64,000 nt of DNA from Sphingomonadales bacterium. GTDB taxonomy: Bacteria > Pseudomonadota > Alphaproteobacteria > Sphingomonadales > Sphingomonadaceae. The position numbers were made by a program, and so were the translations under genes. The DNA lies in assembly GCA_006226685.1 (NCBI GenBank), contig SBGG01000059.1, positions 1 through 64,000 on the forward strand, given 5' to 3'. The first letter of the stretch is position 1, and every line of letters starts with the position of its first letter. Under the pieces are notes generated by a model. The model was given only the letters and a program-made list of their open reading frames with translations, was not told where the DNA came from and searched no databases. Shown here in pieces: positions 20,358 to 31,087 of this stretch.

Positions 20358-21011
20358 ATGACAATTCCGGATGCTATTGTTCCCACAGGCCCGCTGCTCG
20401 CGGTACTGCATATTCTGGGCACGGCCGTATTTGCCGCATCCGGGGCGCTGGTGGCGGCGCGTCTTCGTCAGGATGTGGTGACCTTTGCCTTTTTCGCGCT
20501 GGTAACCGGTGTTGGGGGCGGGACGGTACGCGACCTTCTGATCGGCGCGCCGGTTTTCTGGGTTCATGATCCGGTGCTGGCGATCGTTTGCTGCGTCGCT
20601 GCGTTCGTGGTTTGGTTTACGCCGGTTCGCTGGTGGAGCCCCAAGGCACTGGACTGGCTCGATGCGGTCGGTCTTGCCGCTTATTCGGTGTTCGGAACGG
20701 CGAAGGCGATGAGCTATGGGATCGATCCGTTCATCGCTGCGCTGATGGGGATTTTGACCACCTGTGTCGGCGGCATCATTCGGGATCTTCTGGCGGGTCA
20801 GCCCACGATCCTGTTGCGGCCCGAAATCTATATTACTGCTGCGACGCTTGCCGCAGGACTTTACCCTGTGTTGCTGGCAATCGGCCTTTCCAGTGCAGTG
20901 GCCGGCTGGCTCGCGGCGCTCGCGGGGTTCGGTTTGCGGGCGCTCGCCTTACTAAAAGGGTGGTCGCTCCCGACATATCATTTTGATCGCGATCAGGAAG
21001 GAGAGGGGTGA
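20358..21011 (+). CDS. TRIC cation channel family (UPF0126/YicG-like) membrane protein
   Basis: GTAVFAASGALVAARLRQDVVTFAFFALVTGVGGGTVRDLLIG duplicated motif. Confidence 0.9.
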   Translation: MTIPDAIVPTGPLLAVLHILGTAVFAASGALVAARLRQDVVTFAFFALVTGVGGGTVRDLLIGAPVFWVHDPVLAIVCCVAAFVVWFTPVRWWSPKALDWLDAVGLAAYSVFGTAKAMSYGIDPFIAALMGILTTCVGGIIRDLLAGQPTILLRPEIYITAATLAAGLYPVLLAIGLSSAVAGWLAALAGFGLRALALLKGWSLPTYHFDRDQEGEG

Positions 21012-21023
21012 GCCTTCTCTTGT

Positions 21024-21428
21024 TCAGACGGGTGGAAAATCTTCATAACAGGGCAGGTCATCCGCAAGTTTCAGCCAGATCTGCTTGCTCGCAGTGAAAA
21101 TATGCATGGTCGGTTGAAACCGGTCAGGATCGTCAAGGCTGCCCATGGTAAGGCCAATGCTGTTCGTTTCCGCCCGTTCGGAAAAGAGCGACGTGCCGCA
21201 TCGGGGGCAAAAACCGCGACGCAACCCTTCGGAGGAAGAATACCAGCCGATGGGGCCTTTGATGCTCAGCTGATCGAGCGGCACCCGAACGCGGGCGTAA
21301 AAGGGCGCACCCGTTGCCTTCTGACAGATGCGGCAATGGCAGGCGCGTATGTCGATCGGGGCGGCCCGGGTGCTGTAGGCGCAGGCGCCGCACAGGCAGC
21401 CGCCGCTGATGATGCCATCCTTGGCCAT
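21024..21428 (-). CDS. GFA (glutathione-dependent formaldehyde-activating-like) family zinc protein
   Basis: SGGCLCGACAYSTRA...ACHCRICQKATGAPF...FCPRCGTSLF; start chosen at MAKDG. Confidence 0.9.
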   Translation of the reverse strand: MAKDGIISGGCLCGACAYSTRAAPIDIRACHCRICQKATGAPFYARVRVPLDQLSIKGPIGWYSSSEGLRRGFCPRCGTSLFSERAETNSIGLTMGSLDDPDRFQPTMHIFTASKQIWLKLADDLPCYEDFPPV

Positions 21429-21439
21429 GGGAGTGTCCC

Positions 21440-23347
21440 TCAATTATGGCCGATGAACAGGGCGAGCATATGCATCAGCGGCCCGCTTCGTTCCGTTCCT
21501 TCGCCCGCTTTCGGGGCCGCGGGTACATAGGTGGCGCATTCGAGGCAGGAAAGCTGCACCGATCCTCCGCGGGTCAACAGGCTTGCGTCATGCAACGCGC
21601 GGCGGAGTAAAGCCTCTTGCGATGCTGCTTGCCGCGCGAGCAGGTCGCCTGCGCGACTACCGGCCTGTCGTGCCGAGCGCTTTTGCATCCAGTCTTCGAT
21701 GAATTGGGTGAACGGGTCCACCGTGGGTTCGATATAATAGGGACGGGCGGTTTTCGGATCGAGCTTCGCCAGTTTTGCGGCTTCGGCAATGGCTTCCTCC
21801 AGCCCGCCATAGCCGTCGATCAGGCCGATCTGACGGGCGGTGCCGCCATCCCAGACGCGGCCCTGGGCAATACCGTCCACTTTTTCCGGCGACATTTTGC
21901 GGGCCTTGGCGACCAGGCCGAGAAAGCGGCTGTAGATGTTCTCGATACCGAGTTGGGTGATACGGCTGAAATCGCTGCCGATCCCGCCCGTTATATTGGG
22001 TTCGCCGGAAAGAGGTGTCGTTTTCACCCCGTCGGCAGAAACCCCCAGCTTCGCCAGCAGCCCTTCGAAGCTGGGCAATACGCCGAAGACGCCGATCGAT
22101 CCGGTGATGGTCGAAGGTTCGGCCAATATGCGGTCGGACGCGGTTGATACCCAATAGCCGCCGCTGGCCGCGACATTGCCCATGGAGGTGACGACCGGAA
22201 TGCCGCTGGCCTTGGCCGCAAGAATGGCGCTGCGGATCCGTTCGGAGGCGAGCACCGAACCGCCGGGGGAATCGACGCGCACCACAAGGGCCTTCAGATT
22301 TTGCTTTTTCATTGCCGTGTCGAGCTGATCGGTGATGCTGTCACCTGCCGCGGTTCCGGGGCCGGCTTCCCCATCGACAATGTCCCCGGCCACGGTCAGG
22401 ACACCGATCTGGCCGTCATTGGCGGGGCGCTTTGCGCGGACATAATCGTGCAGGTCGATGGCGGCGAAGGAGAGGCCATCGCCATCCTTGCCTTCCCCGG
22501 CAATCCCGGCGACGCGGTCGGCAAAGGCGCGATCGTCGCCCAGCTTGTCGACCAGCCCGGCGGTCAGCGCGGCGTTGGGAAGATCTCCCTTCGCAGCCTC
22601 GATCACCGACAGCGGATTGGCGCTATATCCCTCGATCTTTGCCTTGGGGCGGGCGCGACCGACATCTGCCTTCCAGTTCTGCCAGAGATGGTCGGCAAGG
22701 GCCTGTGCCGCGGCCTTGGCTTCCGGCGACTGGTCGCTGCGCATCAGCGGCTCGACAGCGCTTTTATAGGTGCCGACGCGGAAAATATGGGCGGTGACGC
22801 CAAGCTTGTCGAGCAGGCCCTTATAATAGAGCTGGGATCCCCCCGGACCGGTCAGCGCGACGCCTCCCAGCGGGTTGAGCCATATTTCCCCGGCATGGGC
22901 GGCGAGCTGATAGCCGTCATCTTCATAGGCGGTGGCATAGGCAAGGACCGGCTTCTTCGCCGCGCGCAGGGCGTCGAGGGCCTTGCCGATGCGGGTGATG
23001 GCGACCTGTCCGCCGCCCATGAAGCCGTTGAGGTTCAGCACGATCGCCTTCACATTGGGATCGGTGCGCGCCGCCTCCAGCGCGACGACGATATCGCGTA
23101 GCCGATATTGGCGCACCGGAGCTTCGCTGCCGAGCAGGGCGGACACGGGATCTGCCTGTTGCGGCTGTTCGACGACAAAGCCATTCAGATCGACCAGCAA
23201 TGCCCCCTGATGCGCCTTGACCGGCCTTTCCCCGCTGGAAAAGCTAAGCGCGGCATAGAGGCCGCCGAAGAAAAGCAGCAGGAAACACAGGACCAGCACG
23301 TCCTTCACGCCCATGATGAAACGCCAGATCGCTTTCAGAAATACCAT
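21440..23347 (-). CDS. sppA: Signal peptide peptidase SppA, 67K type
   Basis: Duplicated S49 domains; VRVDSPGGSVLASERIR, VAASGGYWVSTASDRILAEPSTITGSIGVFG. Confidence 0.94.
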   Translation of the reverse strand: MVFLKAIWRFIMGVKDVLVLCFLLLFFGGLYAALSFSSGERPVKAHQGALLVDLNGFVVEQPQQADPVSALLGSEAPVRQYRLRDIVVALEAARTDPNVKAIVLNLNGFMGGGQVAITRIGKALDALRAAKKPVLAYATAYEDDGYQLAAHAGEIWLNPLGGVALTGPGGSQLYYKGLLDKLGVTAHIFRVGTYKSAVEPLMRSDQSPEAKAAAQALADHLWQNWKADVGRARPKAKIEGYSANPLSVIEAAKGDLPNAALTAGLVDKLGDDRAFADRVAGIAGEGKDGDGLSFAAIDLHDYVRAKRPANDGQIGVLTVAGDIVDGEAGPGTAAGDSITDQLDTAMKKQNLKALVVRVDSPGGSVLASERIRSAILAAKASGIPVVTSMGNVAASGGYWVSTASDRILAEPSTITGSIGVFGVLPSFEGLLAKLGVSADGVKTTPLSGEPNITGGIGSDFSRITQLGIENIYSRFLGLVAKARKMSPEKVDGIAQGRVWDGGTARQIGLIDGYGGLEEAIAEAAKLAKLDPKTARPYYIEPTVDPFTQFIEDWMQKRSARQAGSRAGDLLARQAASQEALLRRALHDASLLTRGGSVQLSCLECATYVPAAPKAGEGTERSGPLMHMLALFIGHN

Positions 23348-23561
23348 GGGCGGCTCCTTGCCGGAAACAATAGTGAAAGCCGAGGGCTAGCCTTCCCGGC
23401 CTTTTCCGGCAAGAGGGGAGTCGCGCAGGTCCGGAATCGGAAAGCGTGGGATGGTGGCCGCGACACGGTTCGTCATCAGGAAAGAGCGGCCTGTCGGTTC
23501 GCGTGAATTTTCTTTGCATCAACTCTTGATCCTTCTTCCCTGCCACCCATATGCACTCCGC

Positions 23562-23586
23562 TGGCACTCTCCGGTTGGGAGTGCCA
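23562..23586. promoter_or_regulatory. CIRCE element (HrcA operator) upstream of groES
   Basis: TGGCACTC-N9-GAGTGCCA, 107 bp before groES ATG; matches core of TTAGCACTC-N9-GAGTGCTAA. Confidence 0.9.
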
Positions 23587-23692
23587 AGGATGTTTGTTGG
23601 GGGATTATTCGCTGCCCGAAAGTCTTTTCTGCCCATGGGCGGAAAGGGTGAGGCAGGAGGAGATTCTCCCATTAAAAGAGGAAGGCACATTT

Positions 23693-23980
23693 ATGGGATT
23701 TCGTCCTTTGCATGATCGTGTCCTCGTTCGCCGCGTAGAGGCCGAGGAAAAGACCGCCGGTGGCATCATCATCCCCGACAGCGCCAAGGAAAAGCCGCAG
23801 GAAGGCGAAGTCGTCGCCGTCGGCACCGGCGCGAAGAGCGAGGATGGCAAGGTGACTCCGCTGGACGTGAAGGCAGGCGACCGCATCCTGTTCGGCAAAT
23901 GGTCGGGCACCGAGGTGAAGGTCGACGGTGAGGACCTCCTCATCATGAAGGAATCGGACATTCTGGGCATTGTCGCCTGA
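23693..23980 (+). CDS. groES: Co-chaperonin GroES
   Basis: [44 protein letters not shown]; internal start in ORF 23594..23980. Confidence 0.98.
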   Translation: MGFRPLHDRVLVRRVEAEEKTAGGIIIPDSAKEKPQEGEVVAVGTGAKSEDGKVTPLDVKAGDRILFGKWSGTEVKVDGEDLLIMKESDILGIVA

Positions 23981-24021
23981 ACGGACTCGTCCGAACCATT
24001 TCAACCAGATCGAACGAATAG

Positions 24022-25692
<1,671 letters not shown>

Positions 25693-25762
25693 TAGTCGCC
25701 TGTCCCTCTGCGGGTGGAGGGGAGCGGTTTCGTTCTCCCTTCTTCCGCAAATGGAATTCAAG

Positions 25763-25796
25763 ACGGAGGTGCCGATATCGGTGCCTCCGTTTTTTA
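25763..25796 (+). terminator. Rho-independent terminator after groEL
   Basis: ACGGAGGTGCCGATATCGGTGCCTCCGTTTTTTATTT. Confidence 0.9.
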
Positions 25797-25898
25797 TTTG
25801 TTTTCGGCCCGATCGATGCCGATCTGCGATGATCGCCATTGACTGCGGCAGCGCGCTTCATCATCAGTCACAGTTCAGGAGATTAAGAGGGTAATGAA

Positions 25899-26414
25899 GT
25901 GGCAGAACAGGCGAACATGATGGATATGGACCTTGCAACCGCGCTCAAAACTGCGATGCGCGGTTTCGCCCAGTCGGTTACCATCATCACGACCGTTGAT
26001 GATGAGGGGCAGCGTTACGCGATGGCGGCCACTGCGGTCACGCCGCTGAGCATGGATCCCCCCTCGATGCTGATCTGCGTCAACCGGTCGGTTTCATCGC
26101 ACAAGATATTGGAAGGCGGCGCGAATTTCTCGCTCAACATATTGTCCGTGGAGCAGAATGACGTCGCCCATTGTTGTGGCGGCGGGGCGCGGGGCGAAGA
26201 TCGTTTCGCCGTCGGTAACTGGACGAATGACGAGAACGGCATTCCCTTCCTTGCTGATGCGCAGGCGGTGATACGCTGTCACCAGCGGCAGCGCATTTCC
26301 TATGGCTCTCACGATATTTTCATCGGTGATGTGCAGACGATACAGCTTGCGGGGGAAGTCGACCCGCTCATCTATCTCGATGGTGCCTATCGCCGTATCG
26401 GCCCCAAGCTCTGA
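25899..26414 (+). CDS. Flavin reductase family protein (HpaC/NADH:FMN oxidoreductase-like)
   Basis: MRGFAQSVTIITTVDDEGQRYAMAATAVTPLSMDPPSMLICVNRSVSSH. Confidence 0.9.
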   Translation: MAEQANMMDMDLATALKTAMRGFAQSVTIITTVDDEGQRYAMAATAVTPLSMDPPSMLICVNRSVSSHKILEGGANFSLNILSVEQNDVAHCCGGGARGEDRFAVGNWTNDENGIPFLADAQAVIRCHQRQRISYGSHDIFIGDVQTIQLAGEVDPLIYLDGAYRRIGPKL

Positions 26415-26423
26415 CGCGCCGTC

Positions 26424-27500
26424 GTGATGGGGCGTCGTCTTGAGGATAGGGTTTTCCTGACGCTGGTCGTCGCGGCGACGGCCGCGTTCCTTTGGCTTTG
26501 CCTGACTTTTTTCAATGCGATCATCTGGGCCGTGGTGGCGGCGATCCTGTTCGCTCCCATGCAGCGCTGGCTGGTGGCGTGGATGCCCACGCGGCCGAAC
26601 ACGATGGCCGCGCTGACATTGCTGACCCTGATTGCCATCGTCATCGTGCCGATGATCATATTGGGCGGACTGCTGTTGCAGGAAGCGGGTGCGCTTTATG
26701 ACGGTATTCAGTCGGGCCGGATCAATATCGCCAGCTATTTCCTTCAGGTTCAGGACGCCTTGCCGGACTGGGCGAGCGAACAGCTTAATCGGCTGGGACT
26801 CACCAATATAGAGGCGGTGCGGGATCGGATCGGATCCGGCCTTTCGGCCAGTTTCGAAACATTGGCGTCACAGGCCCTCAATATAGGGCAGCGGGCCTTG
26901 TCCTTCTTCGCATCGCTCGGCGTGATGCTGTACCTCACTTTCTTCCTGTTACGGGATGGCCCCGCGCTCTCTGCGCTGGTGGTGAACGCGGTGCCCCTTC
27001 ATCTCGGTCAGCGGCGGGCACTGGCGCAGAAGTTCATTGCCGTGGTTCGCGCCACCATCAAAGGCAATATGATCGTGGCGATCGCTCAGGGCGGGCTCGG
27101 CGGCCTGATTTTTTGGGGGCTCGGTATCGGTGGCGCGTTGCTTTGGGGCGTGTCGATGGCCTTTTTCTCGCTGCTGCCGGCTGTCGGTACCGGGCTCGTC
27201 TGGGTGCCGGTTGCCATTTATCTGTTCGCTACCGGAGCGATAGTGAAGGGCAGCATATTGGTCTTTTGCGGCCTGTTCATCATCGGCATGGTGGACAATG
27301 TACTGCGCCCGATACTGGTCGGCCGCGATACGCGCATGCCAGACTATGTGGTGCTGATATCGACGCTGGGCGGGCTGGAGTTGTTTGGCCTGTCGGGTTT
27401 CATCGTCGGTCCGGTGATCGCCGCCCTGTTCATCGCAGTGTGGGAGATTTTTATCGCCTCGCGGCGGCCTGCCATTGAGCAGGAACAACGGCAGGATTGA
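26424..27500 (+). CDS. AI-2E family transporter (UPF0118 permease)
   Basis: Multi-TM; SMAFFSLLPAVGTGLVWVPVAIYLFATG...VDNVLRPILVGRDTRMPDYVVLISTLGGLELFGLSGFIVGPVIAALF. Confidence 0.92.
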   Translation: MMGRRLEDRVFLTLVVAATAAFLWLCLTFFNAIIWAVVAAILFAPMQRWLVAWMPTRPNTMAALTLLTLIAIVIVPMIILGGLLLQEAGALYDGIQSGRINIASYFLQVQDALPDWASEQLNRLGLTNIEAVRDRIGSGLSASFETLASQALNIGQRALSFFASLGVMLYLTFFLLRDGPALSALVVNAVPLHLGQRRALAQKFIAVVRATIKGNMIVAIAQGGLGGLIFWGLGIGGALLWGVSMAFFSLLPAVGTGLVWVPVAIYLFATGAIVKGSILVFCGLFIIGMVDNVLRPILVGRDTRMPDYVVLISTLGGLELFGLSGFIVGPVIAALFIAVWEIFIASRRPAIEQEQRQD

Positions 27501-27508
27501 CGGGACGG

Positions 27509-28249
27509 ATGGGAAGGATGCGGCATTTTCTTATCGCGCTGACGATGGCGGCGGCGTTCCCGGTCACGGTAATGGGGCAGGAGGCGGCGTCCTCTTTACC
27601 AGAGACGGCGCAGGCAGTCGCGCAGACCGCTGAACCCAGACCGGCGACTATTTTCGTGAGGCTTCAGACCAGCGACGGACCGATCGTGCTCGAACTGGAA
27701 GAGGAACGTGCGCCGCAGACTGTCAGTGCTTTCCTCAAAAATGTCGACGGCAAGCGTTATGATGGCGGGAATTTCTATCGCGCCCTCAATATGGCGGAGG
27801 ATTTCGGCCTGATACAGGGTGGGATTGCGCCGTTGAAGCCGGGGCAGAAGCTGCCGCCGACGATTCCGCATGAGCCCACCAGCCAGACGGGTCTGGTGCA
27901 TCGGACGGGTACCATATCGATGGCGCGCGCGGAGCCGGGATCGGCGCGCACCGATTTCTTCATTACCGTCGGGAACATGTCGAGCCTTGATGCCCACCCG
28001 GATCAGCCGGGCGATAATCTGGGTTTCGCCGCCTTCGGCAAGGTTGTCGAGGGGATGGATGTGGTGTTGAAAATCATGCGATCCCCGATTTCCCCGACGC
28101 TGGGGGAAAAGGAAGGGATGAAGGGGCAGATGCTGGCCGCACCGGTGATCATTTTGTCGGCCCGACGTTCATTGCCTCCCAAAGCTGCGCCGACCGAGGC
28201 CGGGCCGGGCGCCGCCGAGCCTGCCGCCGCACCGATGGTGCGCCCCTGA
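27509..28249 (+). CDS. Exported cyclophilin-type peptidyl-prolyl isomerase
   Basis: Signal peptide, VFLEL-type N-terminus (IVLELEEERAPQTVSAFLKNV), TGTISMARAEPGSARTDFFITVGN; start 27497 (TTG), 27509 or 27518 possible. Confidence 0.9.
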   Translation: MGRMRHFLIALTMAAAFPVTVMGQEAASSLPETAQAVAQTAEPRPATIFVRLQTSDGPIVLELEEERAPQTVSAFLKNVDGKRYDGGNFYRALNMAEDFGLIQGGIAPLKPGQKLPPTIPHEPTSQTGLVHRTGTISMARAEPGSARTDFFITVGNMSSLDAHPDQPGDNLGFAAFGKVVEGMDVVLKIMRSPISPTLGEKEGMKGQMLAAPVIILSARRSLPPKAAPTEAGPGAAEPAAAPMVRP

Positions 28250-28322
28250 ACTTAGAATATGCGGGGCAGGGGCGCCGGTTGCGACGCCTGGCCCCGATAG
28301 AGAAATAAGGAGAACCCAGATC

Positions 28323-29624
28323 ATGACCAGCGACCGCAAGCTTCATCCCGAAACGCTCGCCCTGCACGCCGGATGGCGCGCGGACCCGGCGACCGGATCG
28401 GTGGCGCCGCCGATCTTTCAGACCACCTCCTATCAGTTTCAGGATGCCGGTCATGCGGCGCGTCTGTTCGCATTGCAGGAACTGGGCAATATCTATACCC
28501 GGCTCGGCAACCCGACCACCGCGATACTGGAAGACCGGATCACCGCCATTGAGGGCGGCGCGGCGGCACTTGCCGTCGCATCGGGGCAGGCGGCATCGGC
28601 CTATGCAGTACAGAATCTGGCGCGCGCGGGCGACAATATCGTCAGCGGGACCGATCTTTACGGTGGCACTTATAATCTGTTCGCCAATACGCTGCGGGAC
28701 ATGGGGATCGAGACGCGTTTCGTCGATCCGTCCGATCCGGATGCCTTTGTGCGGGCCAGCGATGATCGCACCCGTGCCTGGTATGTCGAAACCCTGCCCA
28801 ATCCGAAGCTCGTAGTCTGCCCGATGGCTGAGATCGCGGCGGCGGGGCGTAAGATCGGCATCCCGCTGATCGTCGACAATACTGCGGCGCCGCTGATCGC
28901 ACGGCCGTTCGATCAGGGCGCGGCGATCATCGTCTATTCGGCGACCAAATATATTGGCGGGCATGGTACGTCGATCGGTGGCCTGATTGTCGATGGCGGC
29001 AATTTCGACTGGACCACCTTCCCGGAACGTCATCCGACGCTCAACACCCCCGATGCGAGCTATCATGGCGCGGTCTGGACGGAGGCGGCCAAGCCGCTCG
29101 GGCCGATCGCTTATATATTGCGGGCACGTACCATATTGTTGCGGGATCTGGGCGCGGCGCTGTCGCCGTTCAACGCATTCCAGATATTGCAGGGGATGGA
29201 AACGCTGCCGCTGCGTATGCCGCGGCATTGCGCCAATGCGGAACAGGTCGTTCAGTTCCTGTCCGCCCGGGCCGATGTGACGCGGGTGATCCATCCTTCG
29301 CTCCAGATCGGGGCGGAACGCACCCGTGCGGAAAAGGTGCTGACCGGCGGCTTTGGCGGCCTTCTTGGTTTCGAACTGAAGGGCGGCCGCGTGGCGGGCG
29401 AACGCTTTATCAATGCGCTGCAGCTTTTCTATCATGTCGCCAATATCGGCGATGCGCGTAGTCTCGCCATTCATCCGGCCTCGACCACCCATTCGCAGCT
29501 TTCGCCCGAGGAGCAGCTCGCCACCGGTGTGTCGGAAGGCTATGTCCGCCTCTCAATCGGTCTGGAACATATTGACGATATTCTCGCTGATCTCGAGCAT
29601 GCGCTCGACATGGCCGCCGAATAG
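28323..29624 (+). CDS. metY: O-acetylhomoserine aminocarboxypropyltransferase/sulfhydrylase
   Basis: LHAGWRADPATGSVAPPIFQTTSYQF...YSATKYIGGHGTSIGG PLP-lysine motif. Confidence 0.92.
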   Translation: MTSDRKLHPETLALHAGWRADPATGSVAPPIFQTTSYQFQDAGHAARLFALQELGNIYTRLGNPTTAILEDRITAIEGGAAALAVASGQAASAYAVQNLARAGDNIVSGTDLYGGTYNLFANTLRDMGIETRFVDPSDPDAFVRASDDRTRAWYVETLPNPKLVVCPMAEIAAAGRKIGIPLIVDNTAAPLIARPFDQGAAIIVYSATKYIGGHGTSIGGLIVDGGNFDWTTFPERHPTLNTPDASYHGAVWTEAAKPLGPIAYILRARTILLRDLGAALSPFNAFQILQGMETLPLRMPRHCANAEQVVQFLSARADVTRVIHPSLQIGAERTRAEKVLTGGFGGLLGFELKGGRVAGERFINALQLFYHVANIGDARSLAIHPASTTHSQLSPEEQLATGVSEGYVRLSIGLEHIDDILADLEHALDMAAE

Positions 29625-29647
29625 GCGCCGGATAGCCGAGTGAAAAG

Positions 29648-29687
29648 AAAGGCGGGAGAGGGCGTCGTGCCGTCTCCCGCCTTTTTG
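29648..29687 (+). terminator. Terminator after metY-like gene
   Basis: AGGCGGGAGAggg...CGTCTCCCGCCTTTTTG. Confidence 0.85.
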
Positions 29688-29707
29688 TATCCGAACGGGA
29701 AGATGCT

Positions 29708-31087
29708 TCAGCTTCCCGAGAAATCTGCGCCGATAACCCGATAGAGGGTGATGCGGTTGGTTATCGCGGCAAGATCGGTGGCGATCGCGGTTTTCTCCGC
29801 CGAATATAGGGTGCGCTGGGCGTCGAGGGCGGTCTGATAGTCATCGATACCGCCGCGATATCGCCGGTCGGCAAGGTCATGATATTTCCGGCTGGCGACG
29901 ACGAGCGAGCGTTGTGCCGCCTGCTGATCGTCGATGGTTCCCGCCCGCGCCAGCGCGTCGGCCACTTCTTGAAAGGCGGTCTGGATCGCGCCTTCATATT
30001 GGGCGATCATGCGTTCGCGCTCGGCTTTCGCATAATCGACATTCGCCCCTTTGCCGCCGCCGAAGATCGCGTAGCGGGCCGAAGGGGTTGCCGATGCCTC
30101 GAACTGGTCGTTGGTGAACAGCGAAGAGAGGGCGGAACTGGCGACGCCAAGGGCTGCCGTCAGGCTGATCGTCGGAAAGAGCGCGGCGCGCGCGGCGCCG
30201 AGGTCGGCATTGGCGGCCCTGAGCTGGTGCTCGGCTTGCTGCACGTCCGGGCGGTTGAGCAGTACCGAGGAAGAGAGGCCCGCCGGAACTTTGCCGATAT
30301 GCGTCGCAAGCGCATCGAGCGATTGCGGCAGTAAGGCATCCTCGACCGGACCGCCGCTCAGCAGTTCCAGTGCGTTGCGGTCCTGCGCGACCTGGGTGGT
30401 GGTGGATGCGACGTCGGATCGAGCCCGTTGCAGCACGGTCTCGGCCTGCCGCATGTCAAGGCCGCTGACGAGGCCGGCCTTGTGCAGGGTTTGCGTCAGT
30501 TCCAGCGATCGTTGCGCGCTTTCGGCCGTCCGCTCGGCCAGCGCCCGCAACTGCTGATCTGCGGCGAGCGTCGCATAGGCGGTGGCCGTTTCCGCGACGA
30601 GGCTTATCTGCGCCGATCGTGCCCCTTCGCGCGTCGCCAGCCAGCTTTCGAGTGCGGACCGGGATTCGTTGCGAACCCGGCCGAACAGATCGATCTCGAA
30701 AGCGCTGATGCCCAGTTCGGCAACGTAGTTTTCCGATGTGCTGCCGTCACTGCGGGTGATGGTGGTTGCGCCGGTCGCATTGATCGTCGGCAATTGCGCC
30801 GAACGGGTCGAGCGGTAGCGGGCGCGGGCGGCCAGCACGCTGGCCATCGTCGCGCGCAGGTCGCGATTGGCGGTCAGCGCGCGGTCGATCAGCGTAGTGA
30901 GGCGGGCGTCGCTGATGAAATCCTGCCAGGGCAGGCCGGCGGGGATGGTGTTGTCCGGTGGTGTCGCGGCATAGGCCGGGCCCTGCGGCCATTGCGCCGG
31001 TATCGGCGGCTCGGGCCGTATATTGGCCGGGGCCATGTTGCAGGCGGCGAGCGACATGAGCGGAGCCGCTGCAAGGAGCCGTTTCAT
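29708..31087 (-). CDS. RND efflux outer-membrane factor (NodT/OprM family lipoprotein)
   Basis: Lipobox LAACN; TolC-like coiled coil; ALFPTISLTAALG. Confidence 0.93.
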   Translation of the reverse strand: MKRLLAAAPLMSLAACNMAPANIRPEPPIPAQWPQGPAYAATPPDNTIPAGLPWQDFISDARLTTLIDRALTANRDLRATMASVLAARARYRSTRSAQLPTINATGATTITRSDGSTSENYVAELGISAFEIDLFGRVRNESRSALESWLATREGARSAQISLVAETATAYATLAADQQLRALAERTAESAQRSLELTQTLHKAGLVSGLDMRQAETVLQRARSDVASTTTQVAQDRNALELLSGGPVEDALLPQSLDALATHIGKVPAGLSSSVLLNRPDVQQAEHQLRAANADLGAARAALFPTISLTAALGVASSALSSLFTNDQFEASATPSARYAIFGGGKGANVDYAKAERERMIAQYEGAIQTAFQEVADALARAGTIDDQQAAQRSLVVASRKYHDLADRRYRGGIDDYQTALDAQRTLYSAEKTAIATDLAAITNRITLYRVIGADFSGS

